In this document: positions 63,443 to 64,000 of the stretch, piece by piece | How positions within the stretch are numbered: position 1 is the first letter of the stretch | Layout: every line of letters begins with the position of its first letter | Source of the DNA: Gammaproteobacteria bacterium | GTDB lineage: Bacteria > Pseudomonadota > Gammaproteobacteria > Pseudomonadales > Azotimanducaceae | Direction: 5' to 3' | DNA: 64,000 bases | NCBI GenBank assembly: GCA_009841615.1 | Contig: VXLL01000029.1 | Span: 62,001 to 126,000 of the forward strand | The notes under the pieces: generated by a model | Told to the model about the DNA's origin: nothing | Seen by the model: only the letters and a program-made list of their open reading frames with translations | Databases searched by the model: none | Position numbers and translations under genes: made by a program

Positions 63443-64000
63443 ATGTTAATAAATCAAGATTTAAAACTGGTCGATTCAGTTAATGGAAAAACTCCACCCC
63501 GCGACAGAGCGCACAGCATTCAAACTGACGTTTGGCTTTCCTTACACACTAGATATGCACAGCTGTTAGTTCGCGGACGACAGGTTAAGGGTAAACCACC
63601 AATCGTCGGTTTGCTCCGATTTGCTGATTCTCTTAGGGTTATCTGGCATGCCGCCGAAGCGAATGATCCCTACGCCGATTGGTGGCTCATAAAACTGCAA
63701 GACACTTACCACGTTATCGGTAATCGAATCGAAAACCTCTCAAAAAAGTTTCTTGCCAAACTTCCTGCTCGAGAGACTTTTCAAATCGCTCCACCTGAAG
63801 ACAAAGATCCGTTTCGTATTCGTTTGAGTTTTGCGACTCCGTACGCATATCAAGCCGCAGATCTGTTGAGTAAGTTCGATTCACTTGTGCGATGTGTTCT
63901 AGGTTGCAAGCACTTAGGTGTAACTGATGCTAAGACGGCCAAAAACACTATTTATCAGGTTGCCCGACTCATCCGAGGTTTGTTTGCACTCGCAACTAGG
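63443..64000 (+). CDS. PFL_4669-like integrating conjugative element protein (partial, runs off the window)
   Basis: Open from ATG 63443 to the end of the window (186 codons, no stop). The sequence has the family's usual phrases: L-S-L-H-T-R-Y-A-Q-L-L-V-R-G-R, P-I-V-G-L-L-R-F-A-D-S-L-R-V-I-W, N-D-P-Y-A-D-W-W-L, then R-L-S-F-A-T-P-Y-A-Y-Q-A-A-D-L-L and V-A-R-L-I-R-G-L-F-A. These are typical of the TIGR03761 group that follows ParB in PFGI-1 class elements. Role unknown in detail, but it is a reliable marker of this ICE type. TATAAT-like TATAATAT lies about 17 bp before the ATG. Confidence 0.85.
   Translation, partial: MLINQDLKLVDSVNGKTPPRDRAHSIQTDVWLSLHTRYAQLLVRGRQVKGKPPIVGLLRFADSLRVIWHAAEANDPYADWWLIKLQDTYHVIGNRIENLSKKFLAKLPARETFQIAPPEDKDPFRIRLSFATPYAYQAADLLSKFDSLVRCVLGCKHLGVTDAKTAKNTIYQVARLIRGLFALATR

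Noticed and set aside
1-64000. CRISPR array or tRNA-type attachment site
   Set aside because: Looked for regularly spaced short repeats and for tRNA-like cloverleafs near the ICE genes; none was recognised. The repeats present are whole-gene paralogues.

Overview
The window looks like accessory DNA of a moderately AT-rich Gram-negative bacterium, most likely a gammaproteobacterium. Two genes at the right edge (61838-63238 and 63443 to the window end) match the ParB-like and PFL_4669-like core proteins of PFGI-1/SPI-7 type integrative conjugative elements (ICEs). The window is therefore probably ICE cargo, or DNA flanking an ICE. I see no tRNA, rRNA, CRISPR array or housekeeping gene. Almost every cargo product carries a signal peptide, a lipobox or a membrane anchor, so this is an envelope-directed island.

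The dominant content is a paralogous family of about 590-646 residue proteins: 20 apparently intact genes plus one wrecked copy. Each has a short basic N-terminus, one transmembrane anchor (often G-x-L/I-x-x-G), a polar Ser/Thr/Gln/Glu-rich linker of about 40-60 residues, and then about 13-14 alpha-hairpin repeats of 30-36 residues with a W-A-x-x-D-P-x-x-A-L signature. The C-terminal cap resembles L-T-D-D-Q-I-E-x-A-R-T-F-L. The predicted topology is N-in/C-out, giving a membrane-tethered periplasmic alpha-solenoid. A divergent group A (58-5711, 9109-12965, 26700-30377) and a tighter group B (5955-7754, 30493-32328, 37811-60103) can be told apart. Group B includes an unbroken head-to-tail minus-strand block of eleven genes with a twelfth dead copy.

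Other genes sit between the family members. 8.0-8.8 kb: a lipoprotein. 13.2-15.8 kb: a broken IS1595-like transposase followed by a methyltransferase, a probable restriction endonuclease and a 58-codon gene. 16.0-17.9 and 22.7-26.6 kb: three large lipoprotein-like thioredoxin-fold (TlpA-like) paralogues. 18.1 kb: a multipass membrane protein. 19.0-22.1 kb: a HEXXH metallopeptidase convergent with a secreted protein, in a unit that was triplicated and lost two of its peptidase copies. 32.7-37.5 kb: a possible 41-residue protein, a five-module bacterial PH-domain membrane protein, a secreted protein and a lipoprotein. 60.4-61.5 kb: an exported protein of unknown function, before the ICE genes.

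The picture is of repeated local duplication, divergence and decay of envelope proteins on a mobile element. The function of the solenoid family cannot be read from the sequence. A diversified set of periplasmic binding or protection factors (adaptor, inhibitor or immunity-like) is one testable idea.
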